Part shown: piece after piece, positions 52,890 through 61,519 of the stretch
How positions within the stretch are numbered: the stretch's first letter is position 1
Layout: every line of letters begins with the position of its first letter
Assembly (NCBI GenBank): GCA_964502005.1
Contig: CAZCUX010000026.1
Location: forward strand, 48,415 to 112,414
Length of the DNA: 64,000 nt
Source of the DNA: CAJWOS01 sp964502005
Lineage (GTDB): Bacteria; Myxococcota_A; UBA796; UBA2385
Direction: 5' to 3'
Program-made: the position numbers and the translations under genes
The notes under the pieces: generated by a model
The model's database searches: none
Told to the model about the DNA's origin: nothing
The model's input: the letters and a program-made list of their open reading frames with translations, nothing else

Positions 52890-53454
52890 TTCGCACCTCG
52901 ACGGCTTGGCCGACAAGTTCATGGTTGCACTCAATCAGCGGCGTGCTGGAAAGATTGACGATGCGGTCAAACGCCTCCGGGAAATTTTGAAGGTAGAGCC
53001 GCGGCTCGCAGAGCCGCACATGGAGCTTGCGAGCATCTTCCTCGCTATCGAAAAGCCCGATGCGGCCGTCGAACACGCGAGGGAGGCCACGCGCCTCTTG
53101 GAAAACGGCAGCCAGTGGACCGATGACCTGCCCGAAAACGTCGTGCAGAGCCTCGCGTGGAACCTGCTTGGGGAAGCCTTGCGGCAAGTTGCAGACAAAG
53201 ACGAGGTGGTATTCGGGCCTCCCGAGACCTGGAATCGCCTGATGGTCGAAGCAAAGGCAGCATTCAAGCAGGCCGCGGAGCTCGACCCCGAGAACGCACA
53301 TGCAACGTGGTCCGCGTTTGGTTTTGGTAGCGAAGCGGAGTCCCCCGAAGCCGATGATGAGCCCGCCGATGTGCCGACGCTCGACCTTGTCGACTTGGTG
53401 GAAATTCACAACCGCCCACCAGGTGCCGACGACAGCGAAGAGTCACTCGATTAG
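52843..53454 (+). CDS. Cytoplasmic TPR protein, last gene of the kinase/Ig operon
   Basis: ATG 52843 has AGGGA upstream and overlaps the kinase gene by 47 bases in another frame. The 203-residue protein contains TPR-like pairs (FMVALNQRRAGKIDDAVKRL, PHMELASIFLAIEKPDAAVE, LAWNLLGEALRQVADKDEVV). The acidic C-terminal tail (EAESPEADDEPADVPTLDL) may be a short protein-binding linear motif. There is no signal peptide. Probably an adaptor for the kinases upstream (inference from position). Confidence 0.7.
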   Translation: MTEKKTPPVSSHHSDDSHLDGLADKFMVALNQRRAGKIDDAVKRLREILKVEPRLAEPHMELASIFLAIEKPDAAVEHAREATRLLENGSQWTDDLPENVVQSLAWNLLGEALRQVADKDEVVFGPPETWNRLMVEAKAAFKQAAELDPENAHATWSAFGFGSEAESPEADDEPADVPTLDLVDLVEIHNRPPGADDSEESLD

Positions 53455-53480
53455 GCGACGGCATACAATCCGGGCACATT

Positions 53481-53513
53481 GTCGAAAATGGGCAATCACG
53501 GCACATTTTCGAC
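53481..53513. terminator. Inverted repeat between convergent genes, possible bidirectional terminator
   Basis: GTCGAAAATG (53481-53490) and CATTTTCGAC (53504-53513) are perfect 10-bp inverted repeats around a 13-base loop, centred between two convergent stops. The stem is AT-rich at its inner half and lacks a long T tract, so termination is plausible but not certain. Confidence 0.45.
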
Positions 53514-53520
53514 ATCTGGC

Positions 53521-54591
53521 TTATTGCGGGGCGTTTAGCAAGCCAGGAAAACGCACACCCGCGCGGGGGTCTACGCCTTGGTAGGTGGCGCGGGCCTGGC
53601 CGAGCTCGACCGTAAACTGCATATCGGGCAGGTAAATGCGGCCATCGCGTTCAACGAGCTGCGGGGGTGGGTTGGGGAACGGCCCCGCAATGCGAAAAGC
53701 ATCTACCACGGCGGCATCGAGAGGGTCGGCGCCGCATTTGAGCGAAACGTCGATGCGCTCCACGGCACCGTTGCCATCCAATATGACGTCGACTGCGGTG
53801 GTGTAGGTGGGGCGAGCGAGAATGACCGAGCGAGGAAGGTTGTCGAGGTTTTGCTTCCAATAGAAGTTCACCAAGCGGCGAATGCGGTTGATGTAGCCCG
53901 CCCCAACCATTTCGCGCGTGTTGAGCTGCGTGCGGTCGCCCACGGCAACGTCCAGTAGGTCGTTGTTTGGAGCACCGGCGCGCTGGCTCTCGCGACTCGA
54001 AGCGGGGACGGGCTTTTGAAATCCGTCTTTGTTGGTCACACGAAACGGGGACGGCAATGACGCGAGGCGCCCATCGCGGTCTGGGTCAAAGCGGTCGTTT
54101 CCCACTTGCGCGCCGGTCGACGGCTCTTCGACGTTGAGGTCGATTGCGTCTTCGAATTTCAACTCGTCGTCTTCGTGAAACTGCTCGGCGAGAACTTCGG
54201 GATTGATGCGATAACGGGGGTCGCGGGTCTCTTTATCGACCGTGCGGTCGTGCTCTGCAAGAAAGTCCGCGTCCTCCGGACGTTTCTCTTCGACGGGCGG
54301 GGGCGTGTCGACAATTTGCCCCTTGAGCTCCGGCTCCGGCTCCTCTACCTTTTCTTCGGGCGGCTCGGGCATCTCCACGACCAACTGCACGGGAACGGTG
54401 TTGACCGTGGGCGGATCCGACGCCAAGTGCGGCCACATCGGTCGGACCACGAACAGCAGGAGAATGTGCAAGACGACCGAAACCGCCAAGCCTAACAATA
54501 GGCCCGAACGGTTGTTTCGGATTGGGCGTCGTTGGTGCACGGGTGGGTTGGTCTCCCCTCGCAGCGTAGACCCGGCACCGGCAGCGTGCAA
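53521..54591 (-). CDS. TonB-like energy transducer
   Basis: A single N-terminal membrane helix (SGLLLGLAVSVVLHILLLFVV) is followed by a Pro/Glu-rich periplasmic span (MPEPPEEKVEEPEPELKG). The C-terminal domain contains YINRIRRLVNFYWKQNLDNL and SVILARPTYTTAVDVILDGNGAVERIDV, then the conserved LDAAVVDAFRIAGPFPNPP, as in TonB/AgmX-type C-terminal domains. Length 356. No exbB or exbD lies in this window. Terminal 3' side faces the TPR gene. Confidence 0.85.
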   Translation of the reverse strand: MHAAGAGSTLRGETNPPVHQRRPIRNNRSGLLLGLAVSVVLHILLLFVVRPMWPHLASDPPTVNTVPVQLVVEMPEPPEEKVEEPEPELKGQIVDTPPPVEEKRPEDADFLAEHDRTVDKETRDPRYRINPEVLAEQFHEDDELKFEDAIDLNVEEPSTGAQVGNDRFDPDRDGRLASLPSPFRVTNKDGFQKPVPASSRESQRAGAPNNDLLDVAVGDRTQLNTREMVGAGYINRIRRLVNFYWKQNLDNLPRSVILARPTYTTAVDVILDGNGAVERIDVSLKCGADPLDAAVVDAFRIAGPFPNPPPQLVERDGRIYLPDMQFTVELGQARATYQGVDPRAGVRFPGLLNAPQ

Positions 54592-54632
54592 TCCCAGCGG
54601 CGGGCGCGGTGCGCAGGGAAGTTATCAAAAAG

Positions 54633-54899
54633 TTAGGCAGACGCGCGAATCGCTGCGAAGATTGCGGCATCGAGCTCGTCTTGTAGGTGCTTGTCGACCG
54701 TGACCTCGAGCGCCGCCCGCACCAAGCCTCCCACGCTGGCATACGAACGTACGAATGATTCGCAATGGGGGCACAACGACAAGTGGGCCTCGACGAGAGC
54801 ATGTTGGTGGTCGTCGAGTTCGCCCTCCACGTACTCAAACAGCATCGCAGCGACCTCTTCGCACGACAGGAGCGGGGCTTCATTGGGCACAGAAGACAT
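54633..54899 (-). CDS. Soluble zinc-finger anti-sigma factor
   Basis: ATG 54899 has GGGAGG five bases upstream. The 88-residue protein carries the H-x3-C-x2-C motif (HLSLCPHCESF), preceded by the typical helix AAMLFEYVEGELDDHQHALVE. No membrane helix follows, so it would act in the cytoplasm, like short redox- or metal-responsive anti-sigmas. It lies 175 bases downstream of the ECF sigma gene on the same strand. Confidence 0.8.
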   Translation of the reverse strand: MSSVPNEAPLLSCEEVAAMLFEYVEGELDDHQHALVEAHLSLCPHCESFVRSYASVGGLVRAALEVTVDKHLQDELDAAIFAAIRASA

Positions 54900-55074
54900 C
54901 AGGGCCTCCCGAAAAAACGACAACGGACGATATTGCCATACAAGGGGTTCGCATCAACCAACGCGCCAAAGTTGGCGTGTTGCGCAGAAACTGCACGCTT
55001 ATTGCGCACCATTTCTCGCACCAGATGCCGCACTTCAAAGGGTGTTTCAAGCAGATGAACAGTTGTCGCACAAT

Positions 55075-55677
55075 TCATTCCGCACCTGCAAGGTAGTCGG
55101 CCAGCGACGCGCGAACTGCCAGCCGTGCGCGGTGCAGGCGAGTCTTGACATTGGCGACGGAAATGTCGAGAGCATCGGCGATATCGCGCATAGGAAGCTC
55201 GCGATAGTCGGCGAGAATCAACACCTCCCGGTGTGTATCCGGAAGGTCTTCCACCGCCGCGCGAATTCGTCGGCCGAGCTCGTCATCCAGGTGGACTTGG
55301 TCGGCCAAGGGGCGTCGGTCGACGATGTTGCGCACCAGTGGCTCTTGCTCAAACTGCTCGCTCGGGCCTGCGTCGAGGGAGGACTCAGGCTTGCGACGCC
55401 GCCTTCGAAGGCGCATCAGCGCGCTATTGGTGGCAATGCGGGAAATCCAGCTCGCGAGGCTCGCTTCGCCACGGAAGGTAGAAAGGCGTCGGTAGACGTT
55501 GAGAAACGTCTCCTGCACTACATCTCGGGCATCTTGCTCATTGCGCAGCATCGACCAGCCGATGCTATACACCCGGGAAGTGTAGGCGTGGACGAGCTCC
55601 GTGAACGCCGTGCGGTCTCCCGCGAGCACACGGGCAATCAAATCGGCGTCGTCGGGGTAGGCCGTTTCGACGTTCAC
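55075..55677 (-). CDS. ECF (RpoE-type) sigma factor
   Basis: GTG 55677 has AGGAGG six bases upstream. Region 2: LIARVLAGDRTAFTELV, MLRNEQDARDVVQETFLNVY and WISRIATNSALMRLRRRRRK. Region 4: AVEDLPDTHREVLILADYRE and ISVANVKTRLHRARLAVR. Length 200, no C-terminal extension. The 175-base gap before the anti-sigma gene contains nothing I recognise. Confidence 0.93.
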   Translation of the reverse strand: MNVETAYPDDADLIARVLAGDRTAFTELVHAYTSRVYSIGWSMLRNEQDARDVVQETFLNVYRRLSTFRGEASLASWISRIATNSALMRLRRRRRKPESSLDAGPSEQFEQEPLVRNIVDRRPLADQVHLDDELGRRIRAAVEDLPDTHREVLILADYRELPMRDIADALDISVANVKTRLHRARLAVRASLADYLAGAE

Positions 55678-55691
55678 GATAACCTCCTATC

Positions 55692-55714
55692 GTAACCGGT
55701 ACGGGTCTGGTTAC
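55692..55714. promoter_or_regulatory. Inverted repeat just upstream of the second ECF sigma gene
   Basis: GTAACC (55692-55697) and GGTTAC (55709-55714) flank 11 bases, 15 bases before the GTG start and immediately next to its ribosome-binding site. It could be an operator or a leader hairpin controlling translation. Confidence 0.3.
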
Positions 55715-55882
55715 CGGCGAAGGGGGTACCCTGTCGGAGAGCAAGGCGCCCGCATGGCTTCGGCACCGTTTGGCAACAAATGGCACGGGTTGACGCGACT
55801 TGTGCGGGCGAAGCGGTACAACGAGGCGGTTGGGTTAGAGCGGCGCCGGTGGGTTTTTCGAACAGTCCCGGTTGGAGCGCAG

Positions 55883-56281
55883 ATGGAAACCAAGCGTGCT
55901 ACAGCGTTGTCAAGGCGTGCGCGGCTAAAACAGCTGGGTGCATCGGTTTTGGACCGCCTTCGTACGCCCAAAGAACCCGCAGGTCCGTTTCGTGTCTCTT
56001 TCCACGAGGAGGGTCGTTCGCAAGTCATTGAGGTCATGGCCGAAAGCGGCCTGTCACTGCTGGAAATCGCGCGGAAAGCGGGGGTGGATATTTCTTCGTT
56101 TTGTGGCGGTGGATGTTCCTGCGGTACGTGTCGGGTTGGCGTGCTGCAAGGGGAGTTGAGCAGGCAGCGCCCCCAAGAATCTATGGTGTTGGGCGAATCG
56201 CAGGTGCGCCGGGGGGACCGGCTCGCCTGCCAAGCGCGGGTCGTCGGTCCGGTGTCCGTACGGGTCCGTCGGTTTGGTTGA
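55883..56281 (+). CDS. 2Fe-2S ferredoxin
   Basis: The plant-type cluster motif is C74-x5-C80-x2-C83 (FCGGGCSCGTC) with the fourth ligand at C116 (LACQARV), preceded by LLEIARKAGVDI, typical of the beta-grasp ferredoxin fold. An extra Cys (78) lies within the loop. ATG 55883 is selected for GGAG five bases upstream and gives a 132-residue protein with a basic 30-residue N-terminal extension. Function as an electron carrier for an unidentified partner. Confidence 0.88.
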   Translation: METKRATALSRRARLKQLGASVLDRLRTPKEPAGPFRVSFHEEGRSQVIEVMAESGLSLLEIARKAGVDISSFCGGGCSCGTCRVGVLQGELSRQRPQESMVLGESQVRRGDRLACQARVVGPVSVRVRRFG

Positions 56282-56300
56282 TATTGTTTCGAATGGCATT

Positions 56301-56320
56301 GAAAAATGCCTGTCACGCTA
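56301..56320 (+). repeat. Solitary relative of the 28-bp dispersed repeat
   Basis: The sequence GAAAAATGCCTGTCACGC matches the core of the element repeated a dozen times beyond 61 kb (consensus GAAGTGGCTGTCACGCG). It lies in the 285-base gap between the ferredoxin and amidotransferase genes, which otherwise shows no feature I can name. Confidence 0.5.
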
Positions 56321-56566
56321 TTGTCTCGCGAATTTGTTCAATGTGGATCGCACGGGTTCTATGCAGATCCGGAAACCGCAGGGCGCCGACAACCTCCAAT
56401 CTGCCACTCTCTTGCGACACATCGAGACGTGTGGTGTAAAAACACGCGCCCATGAAGCGGATAGGGGGAGGGGTCTGTCGGGGACCGAACGTCGGGCCTC
56501 CGACCCAGTTGCTGTTGGGTGTTGAACGAGCGTGCGCCGCGATACTGCCGCAATGAGGCCTATTCG

Positions 56567-57409
56567 ATGTCTACGGATAACACTGTGATGTTGCTTCCCC
56601 CCGCCACTCTTGCGTCTGCCCGCGCGTCTGCCCGCGCAGACCGGGCGCATGTGCGCGTCACGTTGATTCAGGCCCGCACTGCCGGCGACCCTGCGCGCGA
56701 CCACGAACACGCGTGCTTTGCCGCGAGAATGGGCTTGGCACCTGAACAAATCGCTTGTGTATCTATCTTTTCGGACAATCTTGCAGATATCGACTTGGCC
56801 CAAACCGATGCAGTCTTGGTGGGAGGCGCGGGGCAGTACAGCGTGCTCGACGACCTCGACAGCATCCGCTCGTTTATCGCGTACCTCGGCTATCTTGCGA
56901 CAGCGCCGGAAACGGCCGAAGTACCCGTCTTCGCGTCTTGTTTTGGATTTCAGGCATTGGTGGTCGCGATGGGCGGTGAGGTCATTTGTGACGCCGACCA
57001 TGCGGAGGTGGGCTCGTATCTGCTGACCCTTCGGCCGGATGGCGAAGGAGACCCCCTGTTTGGTTCGCTGCCGCAGCAGTTTTGGGCGCAGCTTGGCCAC
57101 AAAGACCGCGCCAACGGCATGCCGAACGGCCTTACGGATGTCGCATATAGTGAGCGCTGTCCGCACCAAGCCACGCGTGTGGTCGGGCGTCCCCAATTCG
57201 CGACACAGTTCCATCCCGAGCTTTCGGCGGGCGACAATCGTGCGCGTTTTTTGCGGTATATGGAAGAGTACGGCAAGCTATTTGGAAAAGAAGCAGCCCA
57301 AGAGCGGCTCAACAGCCACCGCCCCGGCCTTGAGGCGTGCGCGCTGCTTGACCACTTTGTCGAAATCTTTGTGACGGCGAGAGCATCCGCGCGAGGGCTG
57401 CACAAATGA
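56567..57409 (+). CDS. Class I glutamine amidotransferase domain protein
   Basis: The nucleophile elbow is FASCFGFQALV (Cys 125), and the partner residues lie in TQFHPEL (His 216, Glu 218), giving a complete triad of class I amidotransferases. The family includes GuaA-like, PuuD-like and stand-alone hydrolases. The closest style is GMP-synthase-like stand-alone GATases (DHEHACFAARMGL near the start). ATG 56567 is used. Its stop overlaps the start of the gamma-glutamyltransferase gene (ATGA), so the two products probably act in the same pathway. Length 280. Confidence 0.85.
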   Translation: MSTDNTVMLLPPATLASARASARADRAHVRVTLIQARTAGDPARDHEHACFAARMGLAPEQIACVSIFSDNLADIDLAQTDAVLVGGAGQYSVLDDLDSIRSFIAYLGYLATAPETAEVPVFASCFGFQALVVAMGGEVICDADHAEVGSYLLTLRPDGEGDPLFGSLPQQFWAQLGHKDRANGMPNGLTDVAYSERCPHQATRVVGRPQFATQFHPELSAGDNRARFLRYMEEYGKLFGKEAAQERLNSHRPGLEACALLDHFVEIFVTARASARGLHK

Positions 57410-58962
57410 CTGCCAAGGGCGCCGTCGCGGCGGGAAGTCCGCTTACCGTCAAAGCGGGTCTCCTTGCCTTCGAGGCCGGTGGAAACGCGGTCGACGCTGC
57501 GGTCGCCGCGCAGTTGATGGCGTGCGTTGCCGAGCCACTGTTGACGGGGCTCGCGGGAGCGGGCTTGGCGATGGTGCGTGTGGGCGGAAAGGTCGATGTC
57601 GTCGACATGTTCTCGACCGTGCCGCTGCTGTCATCCCAAGCCGCGCCCTCGCCGGACTCGGTAGAAATCGACTTTGGACCCACACGGCAGGTATTTCACG
57701 TTGGCCCGGCGGCGGTGGCAGTGCCGGCGGTCCCTGCGGGTTTGTGGGCCATGCACCAGCGCCATGGTCGCTTGCCAATGTCGCAATTGGTAAAGCCTGC
57801 AGCCGAGGCGGCTGTGCGCGGTGTTCCCGTGACCGAAGGCTTCGAGCGCGTATTGGCATTGCTATGGCCCATTCAGCAGCGAGATGAGGGCTGCGCCGCC
57901 ATTTTCGGCCAGCCGTCTCTTCATGGACGTCCGACAACCCCCTTGCGCGCGGGGGACACCTTCTCCAACCCGGCACTTTCTCGCACGCTCCTCCGGTTTG
58001 CGGCCGAAGGCCCCGCCTTGTTTTCGGAAGGGGTTGTGGCGGAGGCCATCTTGGATGCGTTGGGCGTTCAAGGGCGCCTGCGCGAAGACGACCTGCGCGA
58101 TTATCGTCCCCGCCTGCTTGACCCCCTCTTGTACCATTACCGCGATGCACGCGTGTGGCTGCCGCCAGCGCCGAGCTTGGCGGGCTTGCTGGTCGCACAG
58201 GCGCTCCGCAACCTCGAAGACAACGGGCCAATGCCGCCGATGGCGAGTATGCGCCAGCTGCGCTTTTTGTGTCACGCCCTCGACCGCATCGACACCACAC
58301 GCAAAGGGCCTCTGCGGGCGCGGTTGTTCGACGCGGGCTTTGTGGACGGCTTTGTGAGCGCGTTGGCGCCCGGAGAGCGGGGCGAAGAGCATGCGCACGG
58401 CCGCGTTGAACCCCGTGGACCCGGAAACACCACCCACATCACGACGGTGGACGCTGCCGGAAATGTCGTCGCTATCACGACTTCGCTCGGAGAAACCGCG
58501 GGCTTGATGGCGGGCAACACCGGGGTAGTCCTCAACAACCTGCTTGGCGAGGCGGACGTCAATCCGCCCGATGTCGCGCTTGCGCCTGGCGGACGCTTGA
58601 TGACCATGTGCTGCCCTACGCTCGTTGACCTCGGTGGAAGCGTGTTTGGTATGGGCTCCGGCGGCTCTTCGCGGATTCGCTCGGCGATTTTGCACGGCAT
58701 CGTCTTCTTGACCGACCATGCGCTTTCCGCCGAAGAGGCGGTTGTGGCGCCGCGGGTGCATGTCGAGGACGGCATTGCCCACTTAGAAACGGACGGCCGC
58801 CTATCCGCCACGGTGCAGGCGATGCGCGCGAGTCCATGGCAAGTTCGGCAATTCACGGGCCACAATATGTTCTTTGGGGGCCTCAATATTGCGGGACTTG
58901 ACCGCAGTGGCTTTCAGGGCGCCGGAGACCCACGGCGAAGCGGCGCGTACGGCGAATTGTAG
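57406..58962 (+). CDS. Gamma-glutamyltransferase family protein, cytoplasmic
   Basis: The family cleaves or transfers gamma-glutamyl groups after autoprocessing at an internal Thr. Here the expected nucleophile is Thr 342 in GNTTHITTVDAAGNVV. LMAGNTGVVLNN, APGGRLMTMCCPTLV and FGMGSGGSSRIRSAI supply the substrate-binding part. N-terminal AGLLAFEAGGNAVDAAVAAQ matches the large subunit. There is no signal peptide, unlike periplasmic GGTs, so a cytoplasmic role is likely. Coupled to the amidotransferase upstream. Length 518. Confidence 0.88.
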   Translation: MTAKGAVAAGSPLTVKAGLLAFEAGGNAVDAAVAAQLMACVAEPLLTGLAGAGLAMVRVGGKVDVVDMFSTVPLLSSQAAPSPDSVEIDFGPTRQVFHVGPAAVAVPAVPAGLWAMHQRHGRLPMSQLVKPAAEAAVRGVPVTEGFERVLALLWPIQQRDEGCAAIFGQPSLHGRPTTPLRAGDTFSNPALSRTLLRFAAEGPALFSEGVVAEAILDALGVQGRLREDDLRDYRPRLLDPLLYHYRDARVWLPPAPSLAGLLVAQALRNLEDNGPMPPMASMRQLRFLCHALDRIDTTRKGPLRARLFDAGFVDGFVSALAPGERGEEHAHGRVEPRGPGNTTHITTVDAAGNVVAITTSLGETAGLMAGNTGVVLNNLLGEADVNPPDVALAPGGRLMTMCCPTLVDLGGSVFGMGSGGSSRIRSAILHGIVFLTDHALSAEEAVVAPRVHVEDGIAHLETDGRLSATVQAMRASPWQVRQFTGHNMFFGGLNIAGLDRSGFQGAGDPRRSGAYGEL

Positions 58963-58982
58963 CGGCTTTCGGGGCGGCGAGG

Positions 58983-59011
58983 GCAGGCGAGGGGACCACC
59001 TGCTTTTTTTT
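58983..59011 (+). terminator. Terminator after the gamma-glutamyltransferase gene
   Basis: GCAGG (58983-58987) and CCTGC (58999-59003) form a 5-bp stem around an 11-base loop and are followed directly by eight T. Confidence 0.65.
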
Positions 59012-59091
59012 CGGGGCGGGGTCAACTTGTCCTGCTATCTATGGGGCCCCGTGGGGCCGGTGCCACCAGCAAGCCATCGACCGCGCGGGAC

Positions 59092-60408
59092 TCAAAAGCA
59101 GAACGGGTTGCCCGCTCCAGGGGTTCCCGCGGGCGTGGTCCCGTCGCACCACCGCTCCATTTCGTCGTTGGTGGTGGCGTCCGTGGCCGAGGGGTCGAGG
59201 GACATTGTCGCGCCTCCTTGGCCGGGCCACGCAGCATTCCATCGGACGGTGTCGAGCGAAAGGCTGTCGGCCCGGAGCTCGACGCGGTCCGCGCTTGACG
59301 AGAGGTCCGGCCAAGGGGTCGCCGTCAACGCGCAGGGCACGGTGCTGGGCGTCGAGGGACCGCAAATGACGCCGAATGCACCGGGTGCCAGCACGAACCG
59401 GTCCGCGGTGCTCGATAATGTGGCGCTCGATGCGTCGGTGCGCAGCGTCCAGCCGTCGAGGACCCAGGACGTGTCGGAAATGTTCTGTACTTCGAACCAG
59501 GCGGCTTGGGTATCGCTTGGCTGGCGTAGCATCTCGGTGATGACGACTACGCCCGATTGAATGTCGTCTTCGTCGTAAAGGCCGTCACAGTCGTCGTCGA
59601 CGCCGATGGCTCCACCGTCAGCCACGCCGGGGCGTACGTCGGCGTCGAGGTCATCGCAGTCGGCTCCGCCCGCGTCGACGGAGGGCGTACCATCTTGGTC
59701 CTGGTCATCGTCGTTGCCATCGCAGTCTTGGTCAACGCCGTCGTACCAAACCTCTTCGGCACCGGGAAAGACAGACGGCGCCGTGTCGTCGCAGTCCTCC
59801 GCCAAGGAAAACCCATCGAGGTCCTGGTCATCGTCGTTGCCATCGCAATCTTGGTCGACGCCATCGTACCAAGTCTCGGTTGCGTTGCTCGAAACGTGGG
59901 GGTCGGAATCGTCGCAGTCGTCGCCACCGGCGTCTACATGGGGGTCACCATCGCCATCAAAGTCCGCAGAAACCGCGACGGGAACCGCGATAGAAAGAAT
60001 GGCCGGCACCACCTTTTCGGAGAACGCGAGGTCGACCTCCAAGGTGCCAGTGTCGGCACCCATCGGGCTCCAAACCACGGTGATGTCGACCTGGCTGCCG
60101 GCGGGGATTTCGTCTGTGGACGTTAGCGTTATGAGTGGCATATCGTCCACAATCAGCGGCTCATCACTGTTGTCGAGCACGCGACCTGAGACGCCCGTGA
60201 TGGTGGCGGTGCGAAGGCCGGCGTTTTCTACGTGGAACGCCACGGAGGTCGGAATCCCGATGCCGGTTTCTATCGGTGCGACAATGTCGGTGCTCGCGGC
60301 CATCAGCGCGACGTTTGCTGGATTGAAGTCCGTCCAGTCGACGCAGCCGGAAACCCACAATGTGCCAACGACAAGCAGTTCGCGAGGATGTTGGTTGAGA
60401 CGGCGCAC
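59092..60408 (-). CDS. Lipoprotein with MopE repeats and lamin-tail domain
   Basis: GTG 60408 has GGAG five bases upstream and gives a lipobox signal (LLVVGTLWVSGC, Cys about residue 22). Residues about 25-150 form a beta-sandwich (choice-of-anchor-like, ENAGLRTATITGVSGRVL). MopE-type units with DCDD and YDGVDQDCDGNDDDQD follow (about 165-275). A lamin-tail domain completes the protein (VVVITEMLRQPSDTQAAWFE, about 290-438). Closely related in style to the lipoproteins at 6262 and 16733. Length 438. The frame is open upstream to 60558, but without coding character. Confidence 0.8.
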   Translation of the reverse strand: MRRLNQHPRELLVVGTLWVSGCVDWTDFNPANVALMAASTDIVAPIETGIGIPTSVAFHVENAGLRTATITGVSGRVLDNSDEPLIVDDMPLITLTSTDEIPAGSQVDITVVWSPMGADTGTLEVDLAFSEKVVPAILSIAVPVAVSADFDGDGDPHVDAGGDDCDDSDPHVSSNATETWYDGVDQDCDGNDDDQDLDGFSLAEDCDDTAPSVFPGAEEVWYDGVDQDCDGNDDDQDQDGTPSVDAGGADCDDLDADVRPGVADGGAIGVDDDCDGLYDEDDIQSGVVVITEMLRQPSDTQAAWFEVQNISDTSWVLDGWTLRTDASSATLSSTADRFVLAPGAFGVICGPSTPSTVPCALTATPWPDLSSSADRVELRADSLSLDTVRWNAAWPGQGGATMSLDPSATDATTNDEMERWCDGTTPAGTPGAGNPFCF

Positions 60409-60686
60409 AAGAGCTCCGGGATGATGGATACAAACAATCTGCGGCGCTGCGGGCGACGCGAGATGTCGGTGTGGCTGGCGCAACGCCGCCAATGTGCTCG
60501 CGGTGCTCGTAATTCGGCAAGCGGTCAAATGGCGGCAACGCAATGCGTTACGCGGCAATCAGGCGTCATTCGGAATTCGGGCGAGCAAACGAAGTGCGGA
60601 TGGCAACAGCTGCGGGCGTCGGTTGGAGATGGAGCAATTTCGCGCCAGAGAGCGAGGATGTCCCCACCCCTGGCTCGGAACTGTGA

Positions 60687-60714
60687 ACGTCCGATAAGGT
60701 ACATTATGTCAAGT
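60687..60714 (+). other. Candidate XerCD dif site
   Basis: The 28 bases consist of an 11-base left arm ACGTCCGATAA (60687-60697), a 6-base spacer GGTACA and an 11-base right arm TTATGTCAAGT (60704-60714). This is the exact organisation of chromosomal dif sites. Compared by eye, it agrees with the Bacillus subtilis dif at 20 of 28 positions and with the Escherichia coli dif at 18 of 28. The right (XerD) arm is the best conserved. It lies outside any gene, 280 bases beyond the last credible CDS. Confidence 0.65.
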
Positions 60715-61133
60715 CGGACATGGTTGGGTTTCGAGGGGGCTCCTGCGCGACCTGTGTTGTTCCTGGGCTGGCGGCCAAACTATTCTTCGCGCGCCCTGCG
60801 CACTCCCTTGAGCGAACCCCAGGTAGCTGCGGAGAGCTTTCATGATGCTGCTGACGTGATTGGCAACGGTTCGACTATGTACCAGAACGATGCGCATGGT
60901 TTTCTACGTGCGGCGCCTTCTTGGGGTTTTGCGCCTGCGGTGTTTGTGGGCTTCGAATCCCGGTAATCGTGACCCCATGATGGGCGTTTTGTCGTACCGC
61001 GGCTGCGGCGGCATCGCGCAGTTGTAGAGATAGGCGCACTGGCCGGCCTTTTGGACCACGGTTCTGGTCTCCCGTCTGCGCGGAGGTCGGTGGTGAAGTG
61101 TGCGCGCTTTGGGTCATCGTTGGCTGGCGTTTC

Positions 61134-61156
61134 GACTGACTGACTGTCAGTCAGTC
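61134..61156 (+). repeat. Perfect odd palindrome, copy 1 (23 bp)
   Basis: GACTGACTGAC, a central T and GTCAGTCAGTC form a perfect inverted repeat with 11-bp arms. The inner 17 bases are the reverse complement of copies 2 and 3. Confidence 0.9.
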
Positions 61157-61519
61157 CGTTTGCCGGTCAGACCGCGATTGGAGGACCGCTATGTTCGTGG
61201 ACTCCGGGTGGATTTGGCGGCGGTGTACGGTCGCTGTACCTGTCATCCGTCTGCTGTTGCGACGTTGTGCCAAAAAGCTGCGTATAATGATTCAAATGCT
61301 GCACAAGGAGGACGCGCTGCAGGTCCCCAGCCTGGGGTGATTCCCCTGCCCTTGTTCCGTTTCCTGGCGTTTGCGTGCTGGTCGCGGGGCGAATCGGAGC
61401 GCGCGGGGTTTGGATTTGCGGCCTGACTCTGGTGGTCCTGGTTGTTGCACGGAGAAGTGCCTGTCACGCGTGGGTTTGGTGCTGTTGGGCTTGCTGCTGG
61501 GAAGTGGCTGGCACGCGTT

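Noticed and set aside
60232..60966. 244-codon plus-strand frame crossing the dif-like site
   Set aside because: It begins antisense to the MopE/lamin-tail lipoprotein and lacks any protein-like segment.
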